From the NCBI GenBank assembly GCA_028291605.1, contig JAQGHS010000774.1:1-33211 (forward strand): a stretch of DNA of 33,211 nt, in the 5' to 3' direction. The notes under the pieces are model-generated. The model had not been told where the DNA came from and ran no database searches. It saw only the letters and a list, made by a program, of their open reading frames with translations. The position numbers and the translations under genes were made by a program. Numbering within the stretch: the stretch's first letter is position 1; every line of letters begins with the position of its first letter. Source of the stretch: Planctomycetaceae bacterium. Lineage in GTDB: Bacteria > Planctomycetota > Planctomycetia > Planctomycetales > Planctomycetaceae. Shown here piece by piece: positions 1 to 6,212 of this stretch.

Positions 1-34
1 CGCGGCACAACGCGGGTTAACCTGGGCGTTAGGC
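1..34 (+). repeat. attC site, right half (cut by window edge)
   Basis: The window opens with the right arm CGCGGCACAACGCGGGTTAA, followed by CCTGGGC and the R' box GTTAGGC at 28-34. The left half lies outside the window. It marks the start of the first visible cassette. Confidence 0.85.
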
Positions 35-56
35 AGCTAAGAAAGACTGGGTGCTA

Positions 57-545
57 ATGGACGATACCTCGTTTCTTGAACGGATTCGATCATCTCCGGG
101 CGATGCGGTGCTTCTTCGAGAATATGCCGAATGGTTAACAGAACACGACGACCCGCGCGGTGGATATCTGACCGCGGAACTTGATCTTCGTGACACTGAA
201 ATGCGGCTCCTTCAGCTGAGGTCCGCTGTAGGGAAATTCGCTGCTCATCGAGGACTCGATGCCAACTGGCTCGATCTAGTCGTGCCACTCACGGTAAGGT
301 CGCCAATGCGGGGGACGTTCTACGCCGCGCCTGCACCTGATGAGTCTCCATTTGTCAAGATCGGTGACATATGCCATCCGGAAACGATTATCGGCATCAT
401 CGAAGCAATGCACGTGTACAACACGATTCCCGCCGGACATTACGGTGTCGTGTCTGAAGTGCTTGCGTCAAGCGGGTTACCTGTTGCCTACGGTGATCCT
501 CTGGTACAACTAACTCGACCGCCAAGTCTCTTGTCCGGTGGGTGA
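57..545 (+). CDS. TIGR02996-domain protein fused to a biotinyl/lipoyl-like domain lacking the biotinylation lysine
   Basis: Residues about 3-45 (SFLERIRSSPGDA...YAEWLTEHDDPRG) match the TIGR02996 repeat-companion domain, which is typical of planctomycetes. Residues about 78-155 match the biotin carboxyl carrier (AccB) fold: a SPMRGTFY start, a PDESPFVKIGD strand, then IIEAMHVYNTIPAG and a GDPLVQL end. In true carriers the motif is EAMK and biotin is attached to that lysine. Here it is EAMH, so classical biotinylation should be impossible. The ATG at 57 is preferred over the GTG at 51 opened by the ORF track. The gene is the first cassette visible, between the attC ending at 34 and the one starting at 553. 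It may be a decoy, a structural adaptor or a decayed carrier. Domain calls are strong; function is unknown. Confidence 0.8.
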   Translation: MDDTSFLERIRSSPGDAVLLREYAEWLTEHDDPRGGYLTAELDLRDTEMRLLQLRSAVGKFAAHRGLDANWLDLVVPLTVRSPMRGTFYAAPAPDESPFVKIGDICHPETIIGIIEAMHVYNTIPAGHYGVVSEVLASSGLPVAYGDPLVQLTRPPSLLSGG

Positions 546-552
546 ATGTGCC

Positions 553-655
553 GCCTAACACAATCGGTTCAACCCGACATTGTTCCGCGGTCGGGTCTAA
601 CGTGTTTATCAACATCGCTCGCGTGGCACAACGCGGCTTTACCTGGGCATTAGAT
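553..655 (+). repeat. attC site (R' degenerate)
   Basis: R'' GCCTAAC is at 553-559, followed by CGGTTCAACCC, the central loop, CGTGGCACAACGCGG and ACCTGGGC. The final R' box reads ATTAGAT instead of GTTRRRY. The first base of the invariant GTT is therefore changed, so recombination at this junction may be impaired. Confidence 0.82.
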
Positions 656-669
656 CGCGACTCAACCGA

Positions 670-1185
670 GTGTTCAGCTACGAATATCGCTGTGATCTCT
701 GTGATTATTCCGGTTTTGCGAGCTGGGGAAATCCGGGCTACTACGTCTTTTCCGATGGGGAGCGAATGCCGGCTCGCACCCAGCCAGTGTGGTGCAAGTC
801 GTGTTCCACGATGACCCTTGCAGAAGATATTCCGCCCGTCACATCTTTGGCCGACAGGATTCAGCAACTTCACAGCCGCACGCTTTCCGACGAAGAATTA
901 CAGTTCATCGCCGACCTCAACGACTCTTTGGAAGTGCACATCCAGAGATGTCTGGATCAATGCCATTTGATGATTGCACGATTCCAGGACCGCCACATTC
1001 CCAATCGATGTATCGAGTGCGGAGGTCATGATTTCATGCTACTTCAGACCGACGAGGGAATGATGGTTGACGCGTTTCCTCATCCAGAATGCGCTGGGAT
1101 GATACGGCAGAAGAGTCAGTCGCACTGTATCCCGTCTCACGGTTTCCTGCTGGACGCACAGGGCAATCGCATTCGCGAGACTTAA
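670..1185 (+). CDS. Cassette-encoded zinc-ribbon protein of unknown function
   Basis: This 171-residue protein starts with GTG just after the attC. Paired cysteines suggest two zinc ribbons. One is N-terminal, with CDLC near residue 8 and CKSC near residue 43. The other is C-terminal, with CIECGG near residue 116 and a PEC near residue 138. The segment between them (DRIQQLHSRTLSDEELQFIA onward) looks helical. No enzymatic motif is visible. The stop codon is followed directly by an attC left half, so this is a cassette gene. The next ORF may now travel with it, because the right half of that attC is missing. Confidence 0.65.
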   Translation: MFSYEYRCDLCDYSGFASWGNPGYYVFSDGERMPARTQPVWCKSCSTMTLAEDIPPVTSLADRIQQLHSRTLSDEELQFIADLNDSLEVHIQRCLDQCHLMIARFQDRHIPNRCIECGGHDFMLLQTDEGMMVDAFPHPECAGMIRQKSQSHCIPSHGFLLDAQGNRIRET

Positions 1186-1226
1186 GCGATCGAACGGTTC
1201 AACGCGACGTGTGCCGTGGGCGAGTC
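1186..1226 (+). repeat. attC left half only (eroded site)
   Basis: GAACGGTTCAACGCGACGTGTGCCGTGGGCG matches the left arm of the other sites in outline, but no CGCGGCACAA arm or GTTAGGC box follows before the next ORF. R'' is not recognisable; the upstream ORF stop lies where it should be. This looks like a deletion that joined two cassettes. Confidence 0.6.
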
Positions 1227-1250
1227 TACGGTAAAATCAACAGGCAAATA

Positions 1251-1535
1251 ATGCATTTCACCTGCTTCACCACTATCAAGGACTGCGTGTACCTCAAACA
1301 GGTCAGTGCCCTGGACCCGCCCTCGGCTGTGCGGCAAGCAATCGGTTCTTTGCCGTTTCATGATGGTACTGGACCGTTTGACGACGAACTGGAATGGTTG
1401 CAACAGGTCTGTGGAGGCGAAGCCGTGGTGACAATGCATCCCGTTGGGCACTGCAAGAATACATGGCTCTGGCTGGAAGGTTCGCGTTACGAGCCGCAAT
1501 ATCTTACATACGCAGTTCAAACCGATATGAAATAG
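1251..1535 (+). CDS. Small hypothetical cassette protein
   Basis: The 94-residue protein (MHFTCFTTIKDCVYLKQ...) ends just before an attC. The ORF track opens at 1089, but that upstream part overlaps the preceding gene and the attC remnant. The ATG at 1251 is the first sensible start. The protein is acidic and soluble, with three cysteines, and shows no signal peptide or transmembrane segment. I recognise no family. The eroded attC upstream suggests it is physically fused to the zinc-ribbon cassette. Confidence 0.5.
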   Translation: MHFTCFTTIKDCVYLKQVSALDPPSAVRQAIGSLPFHDGTGPFDDELEWLQQVCGGEAVVTMHPVGHCKNTWLWLEGSRYEPQYLTYAVQTDMK

Positions 1536-1545
1536 ACGTATCTGT

Positions 1546-1638
1546 GTCTAATGAGCGGTTCAACCCGACGTGTGTTGCGGGGGATTTCGATATATCATGT
1601 CACCTGTGGGCGCACGCGGGTTAACCTGGGCGTTAGGC
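1546..1638 (+). repeat. attC site
   Basis: The R''-like box GTCTAAT (last base changed from AAC) is at 1546-1552, followed by GAGCGGTTCAACCCGACGTG. The right arm is GCGGGTTAACCTGGGC with R' GTTAGGC at 1632-1638. The central stem is diverged from the other sites. Confidence 0.82.
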
Positions 1639-1649
1639 GGTGTAATGAA

Positions 1650-2171
1650 ATGGCCAAACTGGATTTTAGACGCCGCTTCCTCGCGGGCTTGCCCGCTATT
1701 CCGGCTGAACTCGGACTTCGGCTTGATGAATTCGTCCAATTTGACACGTCCACAGTGCATCTGCTCGACTCGGAAGATGCCACCTTGTTGCTTGCTCAGG
1801 GATTGCCACATGACGCTTCGCCATTTCTGAGCTTTGAAGCGTATTCATCGGAGCAACTTGACAGCAGATTCGAAACATTCGGTGTCTCGAAGTCGTACTT
1901 TCCAATCGGTCACAACGGTTCCGGGGATGTCTTGGCAATTGATCTGAATACTCGTGAGGTAGTTTACTTCAACCACGATCTCGAGGACGCTCGCGTCTTT
2001 GTCAATTCGTCCCTGATTCAGTTCCTGGAATGCCTTTGCATCTTTCAAGAACACCTCACACAAGAAACAATGGCCAGTTGTTTGGCTGATATTGCCACAT
2101 CAGATCATAAGGCTACCGCTCCTGGAGCATTGTGGCACAATGAAGTTGGGAATGAAGTCCTGGACGAATAG
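1650..2171 (+). CDS. SUKH-4-like immunity protein (cassette gene)
   Basis: The 173-residue protein starts at the ATG of MAKLDFRRRF, 11 bases after the attC; the track's earlier start lies inside the attC. The C-terminal half carries the SUKH-4/SMI1-like signature: YFPIGHNGSGDVLAIDL, then REVVYFNHDLEDARVFVNSS, then LIQFLECLCIFQE. SUKH proteins are known mainly as immunity proteins that neutralise contact-dependent or polymorphic toxins. No cognate toxin is visible in the window. An orphan immunity gene in a cassette fits acquired protection against neighbours' toxins, but that role is inferred. Confidence 0.78.
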   Translation: MAKLDFRRRFLAGLPAIPAELGLRLDEFVQFDTSTVHLLDSEDATLLLAQGLPHDASPFLSFEAYSSEQLDSRFETFGVSKSYFPIGHNGSGDVLAIDLNTREVVYFNHDLEDARVFVNSSLIQFLECLCIFQEHLTQETMASCLADIATSDHKATAPGALWHNEVGNEVLDE

Positions 2172-2190
2172 GACAGCGAAGCAAATCAGT

Positions 2191-2249
2191 GCCTCACAAG
2201 CGGTTCAACATCGCCCGCGAGACAATGCGGGTTAACCTGGGCGTTAGTC
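2191..2249 (+). repeat. Short attC site
   Basis: R''-like GCCTCAC (2191-2197) is followed by AAGCGGTTCAACATCGCCCG and then GCGGGTTAACCTGGGC with R' GTTAGTC at 2243-2249. At 59 bp it is much shorter than the roughly 100-bp sites around it because most of the central stem is missing. Both terminal boxes carry one off-consensus base. Confidence 0.78.
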
Positions 2250-2273
2250 CTCAACGTTTCTAGAGAGTTTCTT

Positions 2274-2930
2274 ATGCCCGAATACTCGCACACACTGATT
2301 CCCGGCCGGGTCGATTTCGTTCCTGAGCCCAAGCAGGTTGGTTCCTTCCTTTCGTCGCTCGCCACGATCGGCGCGGCGCCCCTGAAACCGGCGTTCGTTG
2401 TCTCGATGCCGTCTGGAAAAGTGCGGACTTTCAAGAACCCCATCTCGGGCATAATGCAGACGTTTGCAGGACGCGAGTCAGAAGAGCTCGACGACCTCAC
2501 CGCTGTGGCGGGCGCGTTGAAACGGCTCGAGGACTACGACGTCTCTGTCGCGGGAAAGGGACCGCCCAAGTTGAAGGCGTTCACCTTCGACTTCAAAGGG
2601 AAATACGACTTTTTTGTTCGATGCTGCCTGCGTCCGGAGGTCGTGTCGATGTCAGACTGGCACGACGAGGTTCCGATCGAGCGGAAGGTCGAAAGTTTTG
2701 GACAGCAATGCAGTCCAAAAGATCGTCTGGGCATCTATCTCAACCCGAACACACTTGAAGTTATCGAAGTACCCAACGCGGGTTGCGCACGATTTTGGAT
2801 TGAGTTCGAATACGGCAATCTCTTTCCGTCAATCAAAGACCGGCTGGATCTGATAGAGCCAGCGATTGCGGAGGTGGCCGAGAAGGAATTCGCTATCAAG
2901 TTCGTTCAAGGATGTCACTGGGGCGCATGA
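2274..2930 (+). CDS. Hypothetical cassette protein, 218 aa
   Basis: The ATG lies 24 bases after the attC. The product (MPEYSHTLIPGRVDFVPEPK...) has no signal peptide or transmembrane segment. It alternates beta-strand-like and helical stretches, with charged helices near residues 77-90 and a C-terminal helix rich in Ala/Glu (IAEVAEKEF). I recognise no catalytic motif or family. About 130 bases without a further ORF separate it from the next attC, longer than at the other cassettes. Confidence 0.65.
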   Translation: MPEYSHTLIPGRVDFVPEPKQVGSFLSSLATIGAAPLKPAFVVSMPSGKVRTFKNPISGIMQTFAGRESEELDDLTAVAGALKRLEDYDVSVAGKGPPKLKAFTFDFKGKYDFFVRCCLRPEVVSMSDWHDEVPIERKVESFGQQCSPKDRLGIYLNPNTLEVIEVPNAGCARFWIEFEYGNLFPSIKDRLDLIEPAIAEVAEKEFAIKFVQGCHWGA

Positions 2931-3060
2931 GGCCCAAACAAAGTGATGTGCTTGATCGAGCCCCTCGGTGAATTACTGACCTCTTTCAGTCAAGGCCAAC
3001 CGGCTTCGTTACTGGGAGGTCGTTCTGAAATATCGCTGATAAGACTGACACAAAGTAATG

Positions 3061-3160
3061 GCCTAACCAGGAGTTCAACCCGGCATTGTGCCGCGGGCGG
3101 GTTTGAGGTGTAATCAATGTCACTCGCGCGGCACAACGCGGTTTAATTTGGGCGTTAGGC
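3061..3160 (+). repeat. attC site (best-preserved copy)
   Basis: R'' GCCTAAC (3061-3067) and R' GTTAGGC (3154-3160) are perfect inverted complements. The inner arms GCATTGTGCCGCG and CGCGGCACAACGC pair almost completely, and L'' GTTCAACC has the extra base relative to L' GGTTTAA. The 100-bp length and the central segment GTTTGAGGTGTAATCAATGT recur in the sites at 3484 and 5287. Confidence 0.9.
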
Positions 3161-3175
3161 GTGGGAGGTATTTCG

Positions 3176-3469
3176 GTGGTTCAGGAAGTTGTCTTTCGCT
3201 TCATGCCGAGTTTGCTTGGCAGTTTCGATGAGCCAGATCCAATTCCGCACCTCGCCGGAGTAATCCTGCTCCAGCACGGTGAGGCACTGGTGGGAAGTTG
3301 GGACGCAGAATGTTGCGGGTTCATCCATCCCTCTAATCAGAATGAATTGGCCGCAAATGCGTTGGAAGCCGTCTTGGCTGCATACCCGGACGTTGATTTA
3401 AAGAGCGACACGTTGCGTATATTCACTTGCCCGCCGATCCTCATCGCACGGTACGACTTTGGCACGTAG
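3176..3469 (+). CDS. Small hypothetical cassette protein
   Basis: I place the start at the GTG at 3176. A strong GGAGGT ribosome-binding site at 3164-3169 lies six bases upstream, whereas the track's start at 3161 abuts the attC and has no such signal. The 97-residue product (VVQEVVFRFMPSLLGSFDEPD...) is soluble with a CC pair in its middle. No family is recognised. It is immediately followed by another attC. Confidence 0.6.
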   Translation: MVQEVVFRFMPSLLGSFDEPDPIPHLAGVILLQHGEALVGSWDAECCGFIHPSNQNELAANALEAVLAAYPDVDLKSDTLRIFTCPPILIARYDFGT

Positions 3470-3483
3470 CCATGGCGAGCGGT

Positions 3484-3579
3484 GCCTGACAAGCGGTTCA
3501 ACCCGACATTGTGCCATGGGCGGGTTTGGGGTGTAATCAATGTCGCTCGCGCGGCACATGCGGTTTAACCGGGAGTGGC
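3484..3579 (+). repeat. attC site (R' lost)
   Basis: R''-like GCCTGAC at 3484-3490 is followed by AAGCGGTTCAACCCGACATT, GTGCC, and the conserved loop GTTTGGGGTGTAATCAATGT. The right arm CGCGCGGCACATGCGGTTTAAC is present but the end reads GGGAGTGGC where GGGCGTTAGGC is expected. The terminal GTT box is destroyed by a small deletion or substitution. Confidence 0.78.
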
Positions 3580-3581
3580 AG

Positions 3582-4241
3582 ATGTCACGTAACATACTGG
3601 CAATAGTGGTCGTATTTGGGTCCGTCGCATTCGCGGCCGATCTGTCGGAGAAGTGGCAGAAACGACTGGATTCTGCGGATGGCATCTATCAAGCGGCAAA
3701 GATGAAGGCAGACAACGCGCGGTTCTACGCGATGCAAAAGGCGAATGCTGACCGTCTGAAGTTATTGAAGACGGCGCTGGCCGATGCGACTAAAGCGGGG
3801 GATTTCGATGCCGCGACGGCCATCAAGGAACGAGTGGCTGCTGTCGAGACAGATGTCGTCGGATCGCGTCCCAAGCCCAAGAATACTGTCAAGATTGCAG
3901 GACACGAATACGCCCTGGTCGAGGAAAAAGCAACCTGGCATGTCGCCAAACAGATCTGCGAAGAGATGGGAGGGCACCTGGCCACGATCAACTCGCAGGA
4001 TGAGAGCCGTCAGTTACTCGCCCTGTGCAAGACTTTCAGTGTTGATGTATGGATGGGAGAAACAGACGAGAAACAAGAAGGCAAATGGCAAGGCGTTGAT
4101 GGATCGACTCTGATGGCCGACTTCTCTCCAAGTAACGGCGGTGGCTTCGAGCATTACATGTTCTACGAAGATAACCTCGGCAACTGGGATGATGGCAATG
4201 GCGGCGTACGGCTTGCGTTTGTTTGCGAATGGGACAACTGA
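3582..4241 (+). CDS. Secreted C-type-lectin-like protein (cassette gene)
   Basis: The start is the ATG of MSRNILAIVVVFGSVAFAAD, right at the end of the degenerate attC; the longer track ORF starts inside the attC. Residues 1-19 form a signal peptide (cleavage near AFA/AD). Residues about 20-80 are a charged helix, probably a coiled coil. Residues about 95-219 resemble a C-type lectin domain: HEYALVEEKATWHVAKQICEEMGGHLATI at its start, then WMGETD, and NWDDGNG...AFVCEWDN at its end. Such domains bind carbohydrates or proteins outside the cell. A secreted binding protein as an integron cassette is consistent with surface interactions. Ligand and calcium dependence are not predictable. Confidence 0.8.
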   Translation: MSRNILAIVVVFGSVAFAADLSEKWQKRLDSADGIYQAAKMKADNARFYAMQKANADRLKLLKTALADATKAGDFDAATAIKERVAAVETDVVGSRPKPKNTVKIAGHEYALVEEKATWHVAKQICEEMGGHLATINSQDESRQLLALCKTFSVDVWMGETDEKQEGKWQGVDGSTLMADFSPSNGGGFEHYMFYEDNLGNWDDGNGGVRLAFVCEWDN

Positions 4242-4385
4242 TGTGGCACCATCCGCGGTGTAGTAGCGCAGCGTGCTAGAACGACTCGTTGGATGTGTAT
4301 TCCGCTTCAGGGGTAAAGGTCCGTCAGGTGGCAATCGAAAAGCAAATTGTCAGCCGTCTGAAATTCACTACAGCATTATTCGAGT

Positions 4386-4646
4386 ATGACTTTGATGAAC
4401 CAATGGATCAGCAAGATTGCAATCGCGTTTGTTGCAGTGGTTGCCGGTTCCATCATCTTGATGTGGTATCGCGTTTCTTATCTTGCAGTAGACCCGGGAC
4501 TTGAACAAGGCATTCAAACCGTCGTGAAACGAAATCCCACTCTCCAGCCTATGCTCGATCGAGCGATGTCCGACGGCAGACTCACGATGGCGGAAGCCAA
4601 TGCGATCATCAACGCAGCCGAGAAGTTAAAAAAAGCGGCGAAGTGA
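4386..4646 (+). CDS. Small single-pass membrane protein
   Basis: The 86-residue product has one transmembrane helix (about residues 8-27, ISKIAIAFVAVVAGSIILMW). A soluble tail follows, ending in DGRLTMAEANAIINAAEKLKK, a helix-loop-helix resembling short EF-hand-like or TerB-like segments. The ATG at 4395 (MNQWISK) is an alternative start. No attC separates it from the lectin gene 145 bases upstream; a degenerate attC end lies downstream. It may be a second gene of the same cassette or the product of cassette fusion. Confidence 0.55.
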   Translation: MTLMNQWISKIAIAFVAVVAGSIILMWYRVSYLAVDPGLEQGIQTVVKRNPTLQPMLDRAMSDGRLTMAEANAIINAAEKLKKAAK

Positions 4647-4699
4647 ACTGGCCTGGTTCTTGGCGGCGTTCGCGTACGATGAATCATTCTCATTCTTTG

Positions 4700-4740
4700 A
4701 TGGCCAAGTGCCGCTTCCCTATTTCACCTGGGCGTTAAGG
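4700..4740 (+). repeat. attC right end (degenerate)
   Basis: CACCTGGGCGTTAAGGC matches the last bases of the other attC sites except for one inserted A in the R' box (GTTAAGG at 4734-4740). AAGTGCCGCTTCC upstream is a weak echo of the inner stem. I cannot identify a paired left half between 4647 and 4700, so the left boundary is approximate. Confidence 0.55.
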
Positions 4741-4744
4741 CATC

Positions 4745-5293
4745 ATGATTCCAGTCGGCTATCTGGCGATGCATGTGATTCATTGCCCTGAGTCGCTCGA
4801 TGGTGCGAGCGTGGCAGGCGTGTATTCCGTCAGCGGTTGCCTATCCAAGGACTTTGCGGACTACGTCAATTACTGGAAGCACAATGGCTACTGGTTCTTC
4901 GATTCACCGAAGATCATTCAGGACCTCGCGACCGCGAACGGGATTGATCTGACGGGAACGACACTGTTTTTCTACGAACTCTATGAGTTGCAATTTGATG
5001 ACGCCGTAAACACATGGACGCCGATTTCTTCGGATCCATCATTTCCGACGCAGATTGTGCTCCCCAACTGCAAAACACTGGAAGGCTTTGACGTCGTAAC
5101 ATATTCTTGTGGAACGACGGCCGAATGTTCCCCGTTGTCCTGCAATGCATTGGCGACGGAGTTAGAGTCAAATCAACATTGCCTGATGGAGTCGTTCGAA
5201 CGCGCGAAGCAGTTAGTTGAAGGCGGCAAATTCCGGAACTCCGAACCAGGACCCTTTCGGGTCATTTCCGTGTATTCGACAATATGGCCGTAG
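4745..5293 (+). CDS. Hypothetical cassette protein, 182 aa
   Basis: The ATG lies four bases after the attC end, with no Shine-Dalgarno-like sequence other than the attC itself. The product (MIPVGYLAMHVIHCPESLDG...) is soluble and acidic with several aromatic residues (FADYVNYWKHNGYWFF). It has no signal peptide and no recognised domain. The stop codon TAG overlaps the left box of the next attC, a tight packing typical of cassettes. Confidence 0.62.
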   Translation: MIPVGYLAMHVIHCPESLDGASVAGVYSVSGCLSKDFADYVNYWKHNGYWFFDSPKIIQDLATANGIDLTGTTLFFYELYELQFDDAVNTWTPISSDPSFPTQIVLPNCKTLEGFDVVTYSCGTTAECSPLSCNALATELESNQHCLMESFERAKQLVEGGKFRNSEPGPFRVISVYSTIWP

Positions 5294-5387
5294 CAAGTGG
5301 TTCAACCCTGACGTGTGCCGCAGTCGGGTTTGGGGTGTAATTCAACATCACTCGCGCGGCACGGGTTAAATAACTTGGGCGTTAGGC
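5287..5387 (+). repeat. attC site
   Basis: The left box is degenerate (GCCGTAG at 5287-5293) and includes the stop of the preceding gene. AAGTGGTTCAACCCTGACGT follows, then GTGTGCCG, the conserved loop GGTTTGGGGTGTAATTCAAC and CTCGCGCGGCAC. The right end GGGTTAAATAACTTGGGC leads to R' GTTAGGC at 5381-5387. Confidence 0.85.
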
Positions 5388-5405
5388 GGAGTGGAGGATG
5401 ACAGA

Positions 5406-6110
5406 GTGGGTGCCAGTGGATGGACATATTTTACTCCCTATCAACCAGAGGCGTCTGCTGCATTGCAGGAGTTGCAACGCCAGGTATTTGCTTCTGGGCA
5501 ATATAAACGGCCGCAAACGGGCCCGGAGCTACTCAATCAAATCCAGCAATACAATCCTGCGGAAATCCACCGTAAAACGGCCGAGAGTTACCGACGTCTG
5601 CCTGGTGCTGGCGACTCGGCCGAGATTCAAACGATGATTGCTCGGTGCGAGCAAATGGCGGCGGCCGCAGAAGCCATTTGGCCTCGGACCTGCCGCCTGG
5701 TTGAAGCAATGAAAACCGGCGACACAAGCCAGTTGGCTGCCGACGAACTCCGCGAATTCAGCCTGTACCCGCAACTTCTCAAGCTATCTCCTAGTTTGAG
5801 CCGTAAGCATCGCAAACCGCATCGTCCGGCGAAGAGTATCGAAGAACTGCGTGAACAAGCAGGAGAGGATGGAACGCACTCGATACTCGATATCCTTCGG
5901 ATCTCCAAGAAGAGAAACCATGCGACAGCGTCCCCTCTGTCAGAGAAACTTCTCAATCAACATTTCGGCACAGTCGAGCCCAGTCGGGAGCAGGTCGAAA
6001 CGAATGACTTGACCTTCGCGGAAGCGCTCAACTGGCAGGCGGTGTTCTTCGCTGTATTTCATGCTGGCGAGCCAGCCGAATGGGCTTTTATAGGCAGTTC
6101 CGGAGACTGA
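5406..6110 (+). CDS. Last cassette ORF: conserved protein of unknown function (MGASGW-type N-terminus)
   Basis: I choose GTG at 5406, giving the N-terminus MGASGWTYFTPYQPEASAAL. A GGAGG at 5393-5397 sits eight bases upstream, and this beginning resembles a family of uncharacterised bacterial proteins. The track start at 5391 overlaps the ribosome-binding site. The 234-residue product has a helical middle (EIQTMIARCEQMAAAAEAIW) and the segment KSIEELREQAGEDGTHSILDI. The C-terminal half is also hydrophilic, with a final aromatic block. No signal peptide is present. No attC follows its stop, so either this is the array end with its attC lost, or it is a non-cassette gene at the array border. Confidence 0.65.
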   Translation: MGASGWTYFTPYQPEASAALQELQRQVFASGQYKRPQTGPELLNQIQQYNPAEIHRKTAESYRRLPGAGDSAEIQTMIARCEQMAAAAEAIWPRTCRLVEAMKTGDTSQLAADELREFSLYPQLLKLSPSLSRKHRKPHRPAKSIEELREQAGEDGTHSILDILRISKKRNHATASPLSEKLLNQHFGTVEPSREQVETNDLTFAEALNWQAVFFAVFHAGEPAEWAFIGSSGD

Positions 6111-6212
6111 CGCAGAATCGATTCGCGTTCGGTGACGGAGTGGATGCAATCTTGTTCCGTCGTCAGCCATCGACACACCACGCCCTCGAAACCAAAACTC
6201 AAGAGCACATTT

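Larger units (their letters stand above)
1..6110 (+). mobile_element. Integron gene-cassette array (distal part, no integrase in window)
   Basis: Nine copies, whole or partial, of one imperfect palindrome sit between small plus-strand ORFs that are mostly unrelated to each other. The repeat carries the attC signature: RYYYAAC (GCCTAAC) at the left, GTTRRRY (GTTAGGC) at the right, inner arms that pair (TTGTGCCGCG with CGCGGCACAA), and an extra base in GGTTCAACC relative to GGTTAACC. That extra base corresponds to an extrahelical G on the bottom strand. Each repeat lies 3' of its ORF, so the array runs left to right and any attI/intI should be upstream of base 1. The repeats are near-identical to each other, as in sedentary chromosomal integrons. 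Whether this is a complete integron or an integrase-less attC cluster (CALIN) cannot be seen here. The right boundary is set by the last cassette-like ORF; no attC follows it. Confidence 0.88.

Noticed and set aside
397-873. 158-aa minus-strand ORF
   Set aside because: Crosses an attC site and overlaps two cassette genes on the other strand.
4270-4300. CTAGAACGACTCGTTGGAT as a possible remnant attC between lectin and membrane-protein genes
   Set aside because: Only a GTTRRRY-like heptamer is present; the inner arms of this array's attC type are absent.
553-5387. Regularly recurring intergenic repeats as a CRISPR array
   Set aside because: The spacing is gene-sized (roughly 300-1000 bases), the repeats are about 60-100 bp palindromes, and each lies at the 3' end of an ORF, which fits attC and not CRISPR.
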